This document shows positions 5,714-6,262 of a DNA stretch of 6,262 nucleotides, in pieces. Below the pieces are notes generated by a model. The model was not told the origin of the DNA, did not search any database, and saw only the letters and a list, made by a program, of their open reading frames with translations. The position numbers were made by a program, and so were the translations under genes. The stretch's first letter is position 1, and each line of letters opens with the position of its first letter. This DNA is from Pseudomonadota bacterium (GTDB lineage: Bacteria; Pseudomonadota; Alphaproteobacteria; Rhizobiales; Methyloligellaceae), in assembly GCA_022567275.1 (NCBI GenBank), contig JADFHH010000106.1:1-6262 (forward strand), in the 5' to 3' direction.

Positions 5714-6262
5714 GTGAGGCGTCAAACACAGCCGCATGGGCTTGCGGCGCGCTGGCCGTTGCGCCCGATGGAGATCGATCCATCGGGACTGCCGGTGCGC
5801 TACAGCCTTCCAGTCAATTGCGATGCAGATCATGCGCATCAGGCGCGTGATCTCATCGAAATCAATCAGGCTTCGATTGCCGTGTCGCACGAGGTTGCCG
5901 GGGCGCGCGTGGTCAGGCGGAGCCTGGCGCTGGAAGATTTCTCAGGGATTGCGATCCGGATCGAAAGCGTCGATGAAACAAGCGACGGCTTCGCCATCTC
6001 GGTCAATCTGCATCATCCCGATCCAAAACTGTGTTTCCCGCTCTATATGTCCTACGACATGGATGAAGTGGGCGCGCGCTGGCAAAGCTGGGGCCGGGCC
6101 CTGAAGCTGCCGCTGCTGCTGCCGGAACGCGATGGCGGATGGCGCGAGGCGGTTGAACGGATTGGCAAACTGAAGGTCAAGCCCCCCTGTCAGCGGCACC
6201 CGCGCATGATGCTCGGTGCGCGGCGCTCGGAAATTTCGTCCGTTCGCGAGATGGGAGATTTC
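5714..6262 (+). CDS. DUF6101 family protein, function unknown (3' end beyond the window)
   Basis: An open frame of 183 codons runs from a GTG with a strong ribosome binding site to the last base of the window without a stop. The product starts MRRQTQPHGL and looks soluble, with no signal peptide or membrane helix. Notable segments are EIDPSGLPVRY at 20-30, RRSLALEDFSGIAIRI at 68-83, NLHHPDPKLCFPLY at 98-111 and ARWQSWGRALKLPLLLP at 121-137, followed by a basic stretch. The pattern of an arginine-rich N-terminus, the central F-G-I-A-I-R segment, and the conserved W-Q-S-W-G-R with Leu/Pro-rich follow-up matches my recollection of the DUF6101 family, found mainly in Hyphomicrobiales. That family is about 180-200 residues long, so little is probably missing. 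No catalytic motif is visible and no function is known. It is divergent from cysQ and has its own promoter region. Confidence 0.8.
   Translation, partial: MRRQTQPHGLAARWPLRPMEIDPSGLPVRYSLPVNCDADHAHQARDLIEINQASIAVSHEVAGARVVRRSLALEDFSGIAIRIESVDETSDGFAISVNLHHPDPKLCFPLYMSYDMDEVGARWQSWGRALKLPLLLPERDGGWREAVERIGKLKVKPPCQRHPRMMLGARRSEISSVREMGDF

Overview
This looks like chromosomal DNA from an alphaproteobacterium, most likely of the Hyphomicrobiales (Rhizobiales) or a close relative. The base composition is GC-rich, coding density is high, and two lineage-restricted small proteins (DUF4170 and DUF6101 types) flank a lipopolysaccharide (LPS) gene cluster. Family calls rest on motif recognition from translation; no database search was possible.

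Layout: five genes lie on the minus strand, transcribed from right to left. They are a CysQ-type 3'(2'),5'-bisphosphate nucleotidase (5564-4743), a DUF4170 protein (4723-4466), an MsbA-type ABC exporter (4323-2431), a 674-residue protein joining a DUF374 acyltransferase-like domain to Kdo transferase WaaA (2412-388), and the first 132 codons of lpxK (398 to the window edge). A DUF6101-type gene runs the other way from a GTG start at 5714 to the right edge. Its reading frame is still open at the last base.

The last three minus-strand genes form one pathway on the inner membrane. LpxK adds the 4'-phosphate to the lipid A precursor. WaaA adds Kdo sugars to the product. MsbA flips the finished core-lipid A to the periplasmic face. 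The DUF374 domain is a predicted acyltransferase of unproven substrate that is physically joined to WaaA here. Spacing is tight (18-nt gap, then an 11-nt overlap), so msbA, the fusion gene and lpxK are probably co-transcribed. The cysQ and DUF4170 genes lie upstream on the same strand, separated from msbA by a 142-nt gap that may hold a second promoter.

The two real intergenic spaces are 4324-4465 and 5565-5713. Each holds a short palindrome but no promoter or terminator that I can call firmly. No stretch longer than 300 bases lacks a gene. I see no tRNA, rRNA, CRISPR array, insertion sequence or phage feature. The most unusual item is the DUF374-WaaA fusion; otherwise this is an ordinary envelope-biogenesis locus.
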